Assembly (NCBI GenBank): GCA_945898055.1
Contig: CAMDGV010000041.1
Location: 1 to 37,574, forward strand
Direction of reading: 5' to 3'
DNA length: 37,574 nucleotides
From: Akkermansia muciniphila
Lineage (GTDB): Bacteria > Verrucomicrobiota > Verrucomicrobiia > Limisphaerales > UBA9464
The position numbers and the translations under genes are program-made. The notes below the pieces were generated by a model. That model was not told the origin of the DNA and made no database searches. It worked only from the letters and a program-made list of their open reading frames with translations. The number at the start of each line of letters is the position of its first letter. Within the stretch, counting starts at the first letter, position 1. This document shows positions 7,659 through 15,373 of the stretch, piece after piece.

Positions 7659-10600
7659 TTATTTGTTCAAAACCTCATCCAAATTCATTAACTGATTGGC
7701 GACCAAGGTCAGGGCGGCCAATTGTGAGGAATTAAGGCTTACTTCTGCCTTCAGTTCTCCAACACCGATCAAACGCGTCGCCTCTTCAGGATGCGCGCGA
7801 TAAAAAGCTTCCTGAAGCTCGAAGCTGGAGGTGACAATTGATTTTTCTATAGGTCGAAGTTGTCGATTTAAAATCCGACGTGCTAACTGATCCACCCAGT
7901 CGTCTGACGTGGTCTTCCCAGTCAGTAAAACAGCTTCAGCCAAATGCCGAGCGGCCTCGATCAACTGGGGATCATTAAGTGTCGCGAGTGCCTGCAGCGG
8001 GGTATTGGTGCGTTCGCGCCGAACCGAACAGGTTTCGCGACTCGGAGCATTGAAAATATCCATAGAGGCCGGAGGCGCAGCGCGTTTCCAAAAAGTATAC
8101 ATCGAACGTCGATAAAGGGACTCGCCAGTATCGCGCTGATATCGCTTGGTATTACTTTCTGGCATGGCTACGGGTTCCCACACGCCCTCAGGTTGATACG
8201 GCTTCACACTGGGGCCACCGCGCTTACGAACGAGCAATCCTCCCGCTGCCAAGGCATGGTCTCGTACCATCTCGGCATCCATTCGGAACCGCGGTCCCCG
8301 ACTGAGATACCGATTGGATGGATCCTTTTGGAGTTTGACCGGCGAGGTCACAGTCGATTGACGGTAGGCAGCGGAGAGCACCATTTGTCGGAATAATCGC
8401 TTCACGTCCCAACCATGCTGTTGGAAGTCCACGGCAAGCCAATCGAGCAATTCTTGATTCACGGGTGCCTCACCCATGACCCCAAAATCCTCGGCGGTTT
8501 TTACGAGGCCAACCCCAAAGACTTCGGACCAAAATCGATTGACTGTGACCCGTGCCGTGAGTGGATTTTCTGGAGAAATCAACCAGTGAGCGAGCCCAAG
8601 CCGATTAGAAGGTGATCCGCTTGGAAAGGGGTTTAAGGCAGTAAAAACCCCGGCTTTTACGCTATCGCGTTTCTGATCATATTGACCTCGAAACAAAATA
8701 TTTGCGACCGGCATGGTGTCCATTCGTTCGATTTGGATAAGGGTAACCGGACTGCTGGACCGGATAGAATCTCGTTCACGTTCAAGTTGACTCAGGGAAA
8801 TGAGGGCTTGTTGAAAGGGCTTGTAGCCGTTCAAGAACTCATCCAGGAAATCTTTGCGATCTGCTGGTTTCCATTGAGCCACCGTGACAGAGAGTAACGC
8901 CTCAAGGGCATCCATCGAAACGAGGCCCCGAACCTCGTGCGCATTGAGGGAACGAGTATAAAGTCGAACGTCCTGAACCGAGCCACCCGTGAAAAAGTCG
9001 GAACTGGTTCGTCGAGCGATGGTAAAAGAAGCGGTAGTTCGGAGAGTACCCGTGACTTTATTTGGACCCGTCTCCAACTCAGTTCCGGTGCCATTGACGT
9101 ACACTCGGACACCTTCAGCGAGACCCGAGCCATCGCAGGTCACAAAGACATGCTGCCAGTCGCCTTTTTTAGCAACACTCTTACGGGTGCGAACCTTGAG
9201 CGCATTATCCGGCCATTGATTGACCAAATGGGCACCGAAGGAGCCTTGTTCGTACCAGAGATCCCATCCGCGAAAATTCTTACTGCTATCCATGCGAGCC
9301 AGAATGGAACCGGACGGTGGCGCATTGGTTGGAACAAAGACCCAAGCACCAAAGGAGAAAGGTTTCCCTAATTCGAAATCACCCGCGTCTTTCAATTCCA
9401 CAGAGCCACCCTCGGTAAATCGGGCCGAGCTGCCCGAATGCCCGCCCTCGACCCAATCCACTTTCCCAGAGGTTGATACAGTCCGTATTTTACCATCAAC
9501 GCGAGCAGTTACCTCCGAACCTTGCACCGTGTTCAGTGAGAGGTGTGTTTGCAAATTGAGTTGGAGATTTTTTGATATGTCCGAAGTTTTTAATCCACTG
9601 ACCCACGTCAAAAACAAGCGGTCGGCATTCGTCCTCGCTTCATTTATTGCGCCTTTTACTGAGTCAATTAGCGGCGGCAAAGCGTCCCAACGAGCACGCA
9701 ATACCGGATCCTTCACCACCACTAAACTTGGGGTTGAATCCTTAACATTACCGTCAAAGGCGGCTTGCCGGGTATTTCTAAAAAATGCCGCCATTGCATA
9801 GAAATCGCGCTGAGGAATAGGGTCAAATTTATGATCATGACAAGCACAGCAATTGGCGGTGAGCCCCAACCAAACCCAAGAGGTTGTCGAGACGCGATCG
9901 TTGGCGTAGTTCGCTAGATTCTCTTCCTCGATTGTTCCACCTTCATTGGTGGTCATATTACAGCGATGAAATCCAGTAGCGATCCGTTGTTCCTCGGTGG
10001 CTTCCGGCAGCAGATCACCGGCAATCTGTTCGAGGGTGAAACGGTCGAAAGGCTGATTTCGATTAAAGGCTCCAATCACCCAATCCCGATAGGGCCACAT
10101 CTCCCGATAGTTATCAAAATGCAAGCCGTGCGTGTCGGCATAACGGGCTGCGTCTAACCAGTAACGAGCTCGGTGCTCACCCCATTCAGGGGAATCCAAT
10201 AATCGATCGACCAACCGTGCATAGGCATCGGCTCGATTATCTGCGAGAAATGAATCTACCCACTCAACTTCTGGGGGAAGTCCGGTCAGGTCGAGGGCAA
10301 CCCGCCGTGCCAAGCCCCGACGTTCTGCCTCAGGAGCCGGTTCCAGTCCGCGGGACTCCAAGCCAGCTAAGATAAAGGTGTCCAAAGGAGTTTGGGCCCA
10401 ATTCGTTTGCTTGACTCTCGGTAAGGTTCCTTTCTCGGGCTTAATAAAAGACCAATGCGGCTGCCACGAAGCTCCTTGTTCAATCCACTTACGAAGGACT
10501 TCTTTCTGAGCCGCCTTAAGGTCTTTATGAGACTCGGGCGGCGGCATGACTTCCTCTGGATCGGAACTAATTAATCTTTGCCAGAGGGGACTTTTGCTAG

Positions 10601-10880
10601 GCTGCCGCGCAATAATCGCTGGACCTCTCTTCAGGGTGGGAGCAAAGAAACCCTCCGAGGTGTCTAACCTGAGCCCAGCCTTTCGCGTACCGGGATCTGG
10701 GCCATGACATTGAAAACAAGCTTCGGAAAGAATTGGCCTGACATCCCGATTGAACTGGAGGAGGTCGTCCCCGCAGACCGCGATAGGCAGATCGGCAAGC
10801 ATCCCGCAAAGGAGGGGGACAAACAGGGCAGAAAGTAGGGAACGCGTTTCGTTCATAGGAAGCAGCCAAATAGAATCCAA
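7659..10880 (-). CDS. PSCyt1/DUF1549/LamG/DUF1553 cytochrome-type protein
   Basis: A 1073-residue secreted protein. A hydrophobic signal region (SLLSALFVPLLCGMLADLPI) is followed by a PSCyt1 c-type haem motif CFQCH at residues 55-59, with a likely distal methionine in PEEVMPPPES. The DUF1549 domain (about 150-390, with GLPPEVEWVDSFL, YARLVDRLLDSPEWGEHRARYWLD and CACHDHKFDPI) comes next. A LamG insertion (about 470-620, with FSFGAWVFVP and GDWQHVFVTCDG) precedes the DUF1553 domain (about 720-1000, with NPLTARVTVNRFWSEVFGVG and NTPLQALATLNDPQ). A second CXXCH (CACH-DHKF) sits inside DUF1549. ATG at 10856 (MNETRS) is a plausible alternative start, giving a cleaner signal peptide. It is first in the operon with DUF1501 and the LamG protein. 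The reaction is unknown for the family. Confidence 0.9.
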   Translation of the reverse strand: MDSIWLLPMNETRSLLSALFVPLLCGMLADLPIAVCGDDLLQFNRDVRPILSEACFQCHGPDPGTRKAGLRLDTSEGFFAPTLKRGPAIIARQPSKSPLWQRLISSDPEEVMPPPESHKDLKAAQKEVLRKWIEQGASWQPHWSFIKPEKGTLPRVKQTNWAQTPLDTFILAGLESRGLEPAPEAERRGLARRVALDLTGLPPEVEWVDSFLADNRADAYARLVDRLLDSPEWGEHRARYWLDAARYADTHGLHFDNYREMWPYRDWVIGAFNRNQPFDRFTLEQIAGDLLPEATEEQRIATGFHRCNMTTNEGGTIEEENLANYANDRVSTTSWVWLGLTANCCACHDHKFDPIPQRDFYAMAAFFRNTRQAAFDGNVKDSTPSLVVVKDPVLRARWDALPPLIDSVKGAINEARTNADRLFLTWVSGLKTSDISKNLQLNLQTHLSLNTVQGSEVTARVDGKIRTVSTSGKVDWVEGGHSGSSARFTEGGSVELKDAGDFELGKPFSFGAWVFVPTNAPPSGSILARMDSSKNFRGWDLWYEQGSFGAHLVNQWPDNALKVRTRKSVAKKGDWQHVFVTCDGSGLAEGVRVYVNGTGTELETGPNKVTGTLRTTASFTIARRTSSDFFTGGSVQDVRLYTRSLNAHEVRGLVSMDALEALLSVTVAQWKPADRKDFLDEFLNGYKPFQQALISLSQLERERDSIRSSSPVTLIQIERMDTMPVANILFRGQYDQKRDSVKAGVFTALNPFPSGSPSNRLGLAHWLISPENPLTARVTVNRFWSEVFGVGLVKTAEDFGVMGEAPVNQELLDWLAVDFQQHGWDVKRLFRQMVLSAAYRQSTVTSPVKLQKDPSNRYLSRGPRFRMDAEMVRDHALAAGGLLVRKRGGPSVKPYQPEGVWEPVAMPESNTKRYQRDTGESLYRRSMYTFWKRAAPPASMDIFNAPSRETCSVRRERTNTPLQALATLNDPQLIEAARHLAEAVLLTGKTTSDDWVDQLARRILNRQLRPIEKSIVTSSFELQEAFYRAHPEEATRLIGVGELKAEVSLNSSQLAALTLVANQLMNLDEVLNK

Positions 10881-10921
10881 AGTTTATTACAATCGAGGAA
10901 TCAGCAACAGGTTGGATTCGA

Positions 10922-11323
10922 TTGAAATCCAGTAACGATCGCAGCGCGGCTCGTCTTGGTGGAGGTGGACCCAGTGCTGGCCTTCTTTGTCGAGTGTCTC
11001 GTGGTGCTGGGCAAATGGACGCCGACGAACCGCACGTTGGCAGCATCGACGTGAGCCGGGCGTTGGCTGCGGCCAAACTGAAGGACGAATGTGACGCTGA
11101 ACGGGTGAAGTTGGTGGTGGAAACGAAACACTACCGGGTTGGCGAGAAAGATTTCCAATGGTTCGTCGAGGTAGACCTTAAGGACGGAGAAAAGCCTGTG
11201 CTGGTAGCTTTGGAGTTTCTTGTACTCAAAGCGGTCAAGCTGCAGAAGAACAAATTCACGCTGCTCCAAGAATTTCGAGTTCTCCAAATCGAATTTTGTA
11301 GGAGTGAGCAATTTTTAATATGA
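10922..11323 (+). pseudogene. ORF of unknown function coupled to the primase remnant
   Basis: An open frame of 133 codons whose stop TGA (11321-11323) overlaps the ATG of the following TOTE-type primase remnant as ATGA. That overlap favours the plus strand as the real coding strand. The better-looking part is residues 45-130 (VKLVVETKHYRVGEKDFQWF, then VEVDLKDGEKPVLVALEFL). I do not recognise it. A second plus-strand frame opens upstream (VEVDPVLAFFVECLVVLGKW near 10959), so the beginning may be frameshifted and the call at 10922 is not trusted. The minus strand is also open here and is an alternative. Confidence 0.35.
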
Positions 11324-11952
11324 GCGCATCCAACTTCAAGGACGCGGAACCCGCTGAAGCGCTTGCGGAGTGCGAACGGCTGAGCGAGGAGAATCGGCAA
11401 TTGCGTGGATGATTGGAGTTGCCGGTCCCGGAAGTTGCGGCACCGCCCGCAGTTGTGCCAGGCCCGGTCAGCGCCGAGTCCAGTCCGGAAGAAAAGATGA
11501 GGTTTTTTCTCAGCCTCTTTTGCGGGTGCGAAGACGTTTATGCGATGCGGTGGGAGGGACGCAATGGAAAGGCGGGATTCTCCCCAGCTTGCCGAAGGAT
11601 TTGGGGCAAGCCGTCTAGGAAGCATTCGGAAGAACCAAGCGAAGACTTCCCGTTGACCGACCGGGTCATTAACGATCATTTGGTGGGCAAACTCATGGCA
11701 GGCGTTTACCCGCTGTTAGTCGATGAGACGTGCTTTTTCCTCGCCGCTGATTTTGACAAAGCGACTTGGCAGTAAGATGTGCGGACGTGTCTCCACACCT
11801 GTGGCGAGTGGAAAGTGCCCGCCCTGCTCAAAGGGTCACGCTCGGGACGCGTCGGGCACATCTGGATTTTCTTTGCGGCGCCATCGCCCGCCCGCCTCGC
11901 CTGAAAACTCGATGCGGCTATTCTGACCGAGGAACAAATCGTTCCCGACTAA
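11320..11952 (+). pseudogene. TOTE conflict system primase (AEP) domain, broken
   Basis: One reading frame from ATG 11320 gives MSASNFKDAEPAEALAECER, then stop codons at 11410-11412 (codon 31), 11773-11775 (codon 152), 11902-11904 (codon 195) and 11950-11952. Between them the frame reads as the archaeo-eukaryotic primase domain of TOTE conflict-system proteins: SSPEEKMRFFLSLFCGCEDV, YAMRWEGRNGKAGFSPACRR, FPLTDRVINDHLVGKLMAGV, the metal-binding FLAADFDKATW (hhhDhD), and SRSGRVGHIWIFF (sxH). Intact relatives continue for hundreds of residues with helicase and nuclease modules. Here everything beyond about residue 200 is missing. The relic shows a former defence-type gene, now inactive. Confidence 0.75.
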
Positions 11953-12136
11953 GAAAACGTCAACACCGCCTGAGCACTTCCACCCGTGCAATGCAATTCG
12001 TTACCCAAAAACGACATTAAAAGCGATAAAATGACAAATCCTGATTATGAATTATCCCCGTGACGACGCACCCCACACCCCAAGAAAAATTCAGGCACTA
12101 AAAAACTAGATCGAAAAAAAACCGTCACCGGTCACA

Positions 12137-12164
12137 TTGACAGCTTATCATCGAAGAATATACA
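12137..12164 (+). promoter_or_regulatory. Sigma-70-type promoter candidate
   Basis: TTGACA at 12137-12142 and TATACA at 12159-12164 are separated by 16 bases. They lie about 115 bp upstream of the glycosyltransferase-like gene, with repeat A between them. The -35 match is perfect and the -10 is 4 of 6. Confidence 0.4.
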
Positions 12165-12197
12165 GTCCGAAAATAGCGCACCAAAATCCAATTCTCC

Positions 12198-12244
12198 TTT
12201 TCCCCTCCCCATCAAAAAAGGAATAAAAGCAATTTCCTATCAGT
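12198..12244 (+). repeat. Dispersed junction repeat, copy A (47 bp)
   Basis: Full-length copy: TTTTCCCCTCC, then ATCAAAAAAGGAATAAAAGC, then AATTTCCTATCAGT. It is identical to copy B at 45 of 47 positions and in the same orientation. It forms the left side of the AT-rich phage-like island. Confidence 0.85.
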
Positions 12245-12277
12245 AACATAAACAATATAAATGGAGGAGACTAGATT

Positions 12278-13081
12278 ATGGAATTATCTATTAAGCTTGA
12301 AGACCTAAGAAAGTGTAAGTTAGTGGTCGCTACGCCAATGTATGGAGGAAACTGCCACGGAATGTACACAAAAGCTGCTCTTGAATTACAGGGCATTTGC
12401 CTGAAACATGGCATCGAAATTAGATTTTCCTTTTTGTTTAATGAATCTTTGATCACAAGGGCCCGCAATTATCTCGTTGATGAATTTCTCCGGTCGGGCT
12501 TTACACATCTCTTGTTTATCGATTCGGATATTTCATACGATCCAAATGATGTTCTAGCACTTATCGCTCTTGACAAGGATGTTATTGGCGGACCATATCC
12601 AAAGAAGTCTATTAATTGGAAGAATATCTTTGCTGCTGCTAAAAAGAATCATGATAATGACAAGTTTGATCCCGGTGAGCTTGATGGTCTTGTTGGCGAT
12701 TATGCGTTCAATCCAGTTCCAGGAACAGAGCAATTCAAGGTTACAGAACCTCTTGAAGTTATGGAAATCGGCACTGGTTATATGATGATTAAGCGCCAAG
12801 TATTTGATAAGTTCAAGGAAGAATATCCACATCTAAACTATAAGCCTGATCATGTCGACCAAGCTAACTTTGACGGATCAAGATATATTCATGCATATTT
12901 TGATACTGTCATTGATCCAGATTCGCACCGATATCTATCAGAGGATTATATGTTCTGTCAATACTGGAGAGCGATTAAGGGTCAGGTTTGGTTATGCCCA
13001 TGGATGAAGACGCAGCATATTGGAACGTATGCATTCTCTGGTAACATGCACCAAATTGCCGCGATAACCGGCAAGTTATAG
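12278..13081 (+). CDS. Glycosyltransferase-like protein, phage type
   Basis: A 267-residue protein with a GT-A-like core: it opens with KLVVATPMYGGNCHGMYTKA, followed by ESLITRARNYLVDEFL and THLLFIDSDISYDP, whose DSD fits the nucleotide-sugar/metal-binding DxD motif. Then come VIGGPYPKKSINW, EVMEIGTGYMMIKRQVFDKF and SEDYMFCQYWRAIKGQVWLC. Similar proteins, as I remember them, are frequent in T4-like marine phages. An excellent Shine-Dalgarno (GGAGGAG, 12263-12269) sits 8 bases before the ATG, unlike most genes in this window. There is no signal peptide. The gene is markedly AT-rich and probably viral in origin. It could modify a capsid, DNA or cell-surface glycan; the substrate is unknown. Confidence 0.7.
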   Translation: MELSIKLEDLRKCKLVVATPMYGGNCHGMYTKAALELQGICLKHGIEIRFSFLFNESLITRARNYLVDEFLRSGFTHLLFIDSDISYDPNDVLALIALDKDVIGGPYPKKSINWKNIFAAAKKNHDNDKFDPGELDGLVGDYAFNPVPGTEQFKVTEPLEVMEIGTGYMMIKRQVFDKFKEEYPHLNYKPDHVDQANFDGSRYIHAYFDTVIDPDSHRYLSEDYMFCQYWRAIKGQVWLCPWMKTQHIGTYAFSGNMHQIAAITGKL

Positions 13082-13092
13082 GGGGTAATATT

Positions 13093-13146
13093 ATGGCAGA
13101 AGATTCACTAGCTTCTATGTATTTCTTTATTAGTAATACAAAATAA
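13093..13146 (+). pseudogene. Truncated start of a second phage-like gene
   Basis: A GGGGG tract overlapping the end of the previous gene precedes ATG 13093. It encodes only 17 residues (MAEDSLASMYFFISNTK) before TAA at 13144-13146. Position, spacing and AT-rich composition fit the next gene of a phage operon that was cut short. The remaining 100 bp before the esterase have no frame. Confidence 0.4.
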
Positions 13147-13253
13147 GATATTACACTTAGAGCAAAGTTCTTGAAAGTTTAGGTTGAGGATTTTATATTG
13201 TAAATAAAACTGGTTGTGATAGGCCATATATTTCTTAGCGCAATTACTTTACA

Positions 13254-14099
13254 GTGATGATGATTTTTCCCCTCCTGATCAAAAAAGGAATAAAAGCAAT
13301 TTCCTATCAGTTGCTCCTCGCCGCCGCACTAAGCTTCGCCGCCTTCGTTGGCGAAGCCGCCAACTACAACATCCCCCTCTGGGATGCCGGCAAAGTTCCC
13401 GGCGCCGCGGGCGACGGCCCGCTCGACGCGCCCTTCCTCACTGTCTTCGAACCGCCGCCCGGCAAGGCCAACGGCACCGCCGTCATCATCGCCCCCGGGG
13501 GCTCCAACATCATGTTGATGTATGGCTTGGAAGGTATCGAAGTGGCCGAGCGCATGAACGACTGGGGCGTCACCGCCTTCGTGCTCACCTACCGCCTCAA
13601 CCCGCGCTACGGCGATCCGGCGCGCGTCGCCGACGGCAACCGCGCCATGCGCTTGGTCCGCTCGCGCGCCGAGGAGTTCAAGATTGATCCGAACAAGATC
13701 ATCTTCGCCGGCTTCTCCGCTGGCTCCTCGCTGGCCCGCTCGGTCGCCGCCGCGTCCGGCCCCGGCGACACCACCGCCCAAGACCCCGTCGAACGCCTCG
13801 ACTCCAAGCCCAACTATCTCCTCATGGTCTACAGTGCCGGCCGCCCCACGCCCGGCGAGAAGTTGAAGGAGTTCCCCCCGACCTTCCTGCTCGCCGCCGC
13901 CCATGACGCCGGCGCCGCCAACGCGAGCGCCCAGTTGTTCCTCGACATGAACCGTGCCGGCGCGGTCGTCGAGATCCATCTCTATCAGAAGGGCCGCCAC
14001 GGTTTCGGCGCGGCCACTACCAGCCCCGAGTTCTCGCCGTGGATGGACCAGTTCAAACACTTCCTCAAAATCGGCGGCTTCTTCGGAGGTTCCAAGTGA
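13254..14099 (+). CDS. Secreted alpha/beta-hydrolase (esterase/acetyl-xylan-esterase-like)
   Basis: The mature part is an alpha/beta-hydrolase of the BD-FAE/esterase-lipase type. The nucleophile Ser155 lies in GFSAG (153-157), the acid is probably Asp218 in AAAHDAGA, and the base is His249 in GRHGFG. The oxyanion segment is VIIAPGGSN. A hydrophobic secretory stretch (LLLAAALSFAAFVGEA) follows residue 20. The first about 20 residues (MMMIFPLLIKKGIKAISYQ) are a translation of repeat copy B, so the native start is probably lost or replaced. A TTG at 13311 could also start it. GC-rich, unlike the DNA to its left. It is followed 2 bp later by a SUMF1-domain gene. It probably deacetylates or hydrolyses esters of plant-type polymers, which is inference. 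Confidence 0.8.
   Translation: MMMIFPLLIKKGIKAISYQLLLAAALSFAAFVGEAANYNIPLWDAGKVPGAAGDGPLDAPFLTVFEPPPGKANGTAVIIAPGGSNIMLMYGLEGIEVAERMNDWGVTAFVLTYRLNPRYGDPARVADGNRAMRLVRSRAEEFKIDPNKIIFAGFSAGSSLARSVAAASGPGDTTAQDPVERLDSKPNYLLMVYSAGRPTPGEKLKEFPPTFLLAAAHDAGAANASAQLFLDMNRAGAVVEIHLYQKGRHGFGAATTSPEFSPWMDQFKHFLKIGGFFGGSK
13265..13311 (+). repeat. Dispersed junction repeat, copy B (47 bp)
   Basis: Same length and orientation as copy A, with two mismatches (TG for CC before ATCAAAAAAGG). It forms the right side of the AT-rich island and overlaps codons 5-19 of the annotated esterase frame. Confidence 0.85.
14085..14089 (+). promoter_or_regulatory. Shine-Dalgarno deciding the SUMF1 gene start
   Basis: GGAGG lies 12 bases before ATG 14102. 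It supports that start over the longer frame beginning at 14039, which would run deep into the esterase. Confidence 0.65.
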
Positions 14100-14101
14100 T
14101 C

Positions 14102-14935
14102 ATGCGATTCATTTTGCTTCTCGCTGCCGCCGCCGCGTTCGCCGCCGACAGCTCCAAGGTCATCAACGAAGGCTACGGCGACTTCCTCCTCGTCCCTGGC
14201 GGCAACTTTAAAATGGGCGACAACTTCGGCGACGGCGAACCGCGCGAGCGCCCGGTCCACCAGGTCCACGTCGATACGTTCTACATCGGCAAGTTCGAAG
14301 TAACCAACGGCGACTGGAAGAAATTCATGAACAGTCCCGAGTACGACGACGTGAAACTGTGGCCCACCGGCCGCGTCGTACCCAAAGACCAGAACCCCTA
14401 CTGGACGCAGGCCATGAACCACGGCGGCGCCATGCCGGGCAGCGACAATTACCCCGTGCTGGGCGTCAACTGGGACGCCGCCACGGCTTACTGCAACTGG
14501 CTCAGCAAGAAGACCGGCAAGCAGTACCGCCTACCCACCGAAGCCGAATGGGAGAAGGCTGCCCGCGGCACCGACCAGCGCCGCTTCCCCTGGGGCAACA
14601 CGATCGACTACGACCACGCCAACTACGCTGGCGCGCAGAAGTTTGACACCGGCAAGGAAGTGGGCAACTACCCCAAGGGCGTCAGCCCCTATGGCGCCAT
14701 GGACATGGGCGGCAACGTCATGGAGTGGTGCCAGGACTGGTACAGCCGCGGCTACTACGAGGTGTCGCCCAAGAAGAATCCGCTGGGCCCGGACAAGGGC
14801 GCCTATCGCGTATTGCGCGGCGGGTCGTTCTTCTTTGAAGGCCAGGATCTGCGCAGCTCCGCGCGATCGGGCGGCTGGGCCTCGCTGCAGGCCTGGCGCA
14901 TGATCGGCTTCCGCGCCGTTCGTAGCGGTGAATGA
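14102..14935 (+). CDS. SUMF1/FGE-sulfatase-domain protein lacking the catalytic cysteines
   Basis: A 277-residue protein with signal peptide MRFILLLAAAAAFAAD and one formylglycine-generating-enzyme-like domain: LVPGGNFKMGD, FYIGKFEVTNGDWKKF, PVLGVNWDAATAYCNWLSKK, YRLPTEAEWEKAARG, GGNVMEWCQDWY, YRVLRGGSF and GFRAVRSG. True FGEs carry a cysteine pair after RGGSF (SxxCxxxxCNRYR). Here that segment is FFEGQDLRSSARSG, so the protein is unlikely to make formylglycine. It belongs to the broad SUMF1-like group with other or structural roles. It starts 2 bp after the esterase stop and probably shares its transcript. The family is certain, the role is not. Confidence 0.88.
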   Translation: MRFILLLAAAAAFAADSSKVINEGYGDFLLVPGGNFKMGDNFGDGEPRERPVHQVHVDTFYIGKFEVTNGDWKKFMNSPEYDDVKLWPTGRVVPKDQNPYWTQAMNHGGAMPGSDNYPVLGVNWDAATAYCNWLSKKTGKQYRLPTEAEWEKAARGTDQRRFPWGNTIDYDHANYAGAQKFDTGKEVGNYPKGVSPYGAMDMGGNVMEWCQDWYSRGYYEVSPKKNPLGPDKGAYRVLRGGSFFFEGQDLRSSARSGGWASLQAWRMIGFRAVRSGE

Positions 14936-14938
14936 TCA

Positions 14939-14981
14939 AGTAAAGCTCCCGGTTCCGCACTGTCGGACAAGGAGCTTTACT
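14939..14981 (+). terminator. Hairpin downstream of the esterase-SUMF1 pair
   Basis: A perfect 11-bp stem (AGTAAAGCTCC at 14939-14949, GGAGCTTTACT at 14971-14981) with a 21-base loop begins 4 bases after the SUMF1 stop. No T-tract follows, so it may be a terminator of weak type or an mRNA 3'-end stabiliser. Confidence 0.55.
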
Positions 14982-15373
14982 ATCGCTCTGCCCGCACCCG
15001 ATGTTTACCTTGATGTGCGACTAGGTCGTCTCCGGCGCCGGCTTCTTGGGTAGCTGCCAAGACCCGGCCGGGGTGCGCGGGATTTCCCCCTTTTCCCCTC
15101 CGCGTAAAAAACAATTTCCTGACAGTTGCAAAAGTCCCAGTCCAAGCACTCGTCGCCAACATAGAATTTTCCTGCACCTTGTCGACCATCCGGGTCCTGA
15201 ATGCATCGAGAGACCTCGCGCGTCCGAGGCAGGCTAGACCAAGCTCGGCGACCCGGCCCACAAGGGTGCTCGAATGCAACCGGAGCACGATGGCTGGGTT
15301 CTCTGCAGCGCAAGAGACGCCAAATCGCTCATCATTTCATGCCTCCCATATCCGTCGCATTCGTGGTCGAAGC
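14982..15373. other. Intergenic stretch with repeat copy C, no gene recognised
   Basis: About 390 bp of GC-rich DNA. Both strands are open in several frames (for instance 15005-15313 minus), but none has a recognisable domain, and they read through repeat copy C. Probably debris of lost genes. Confidence 0.3.
15091..15127 (+). repeat. Dispersed junction repeat, copy C
   Basis: Reads TTTTCCCCTCCGCGT, then AAAAAACAATTTCCTGACAGTTG. It matches the short form of the repeat (without the GGAATAAAA insert), with small differences around the core (GCGT for GTC, GACAG for TATCAG). Same orientation as copies A, B, D and E. Confidence 0.75.

Larger units (their letters stand above)
11990..13264 (+). other. 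AT-rich phage-like island
   Basis: Base composition drops sharply after the primase remnant and rises again at the esterase (about 13310). The codon use of the genes inside (GAT, AAT, ATT, CTT rich) is unlike that of all neighbours. It holds a glycosyltransferase-like gene with a strong Shine-Dalgarno, a truncated second gene, and 100 bp of AT-rich DNA. Repeat copies A and B lie at the two sides. This is inferred to be acquired, probably viral, DNA. The stretch 11953-12277 contains no gene, only the promoter candidate and repeat A. Confidence 0.7.

Noticed and set aside
12137-12154. TTGACAGCTTATCATCGA matches, from memory, the tet promoter start of the cloning vector pBR322
   Set aside because: Only 18 bases match and the flanks differ, so vector contamination is not supported. 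It is kept only as a promoter candidate; a vector screen would settle it.
13329-14060. A 243-codon minus-strand frame opposite the esterase
   Set aside because: The esterase shows catalytic residues in the proper order. The antisense frame is a Gly/Ala/Glu-rich shadow.
14102-14935. Functional formylglycine-generating enzyme
   Set aside because: The catalytic cysteine pair after RGGSF is missing, and no sulfatase gene lies nearby.
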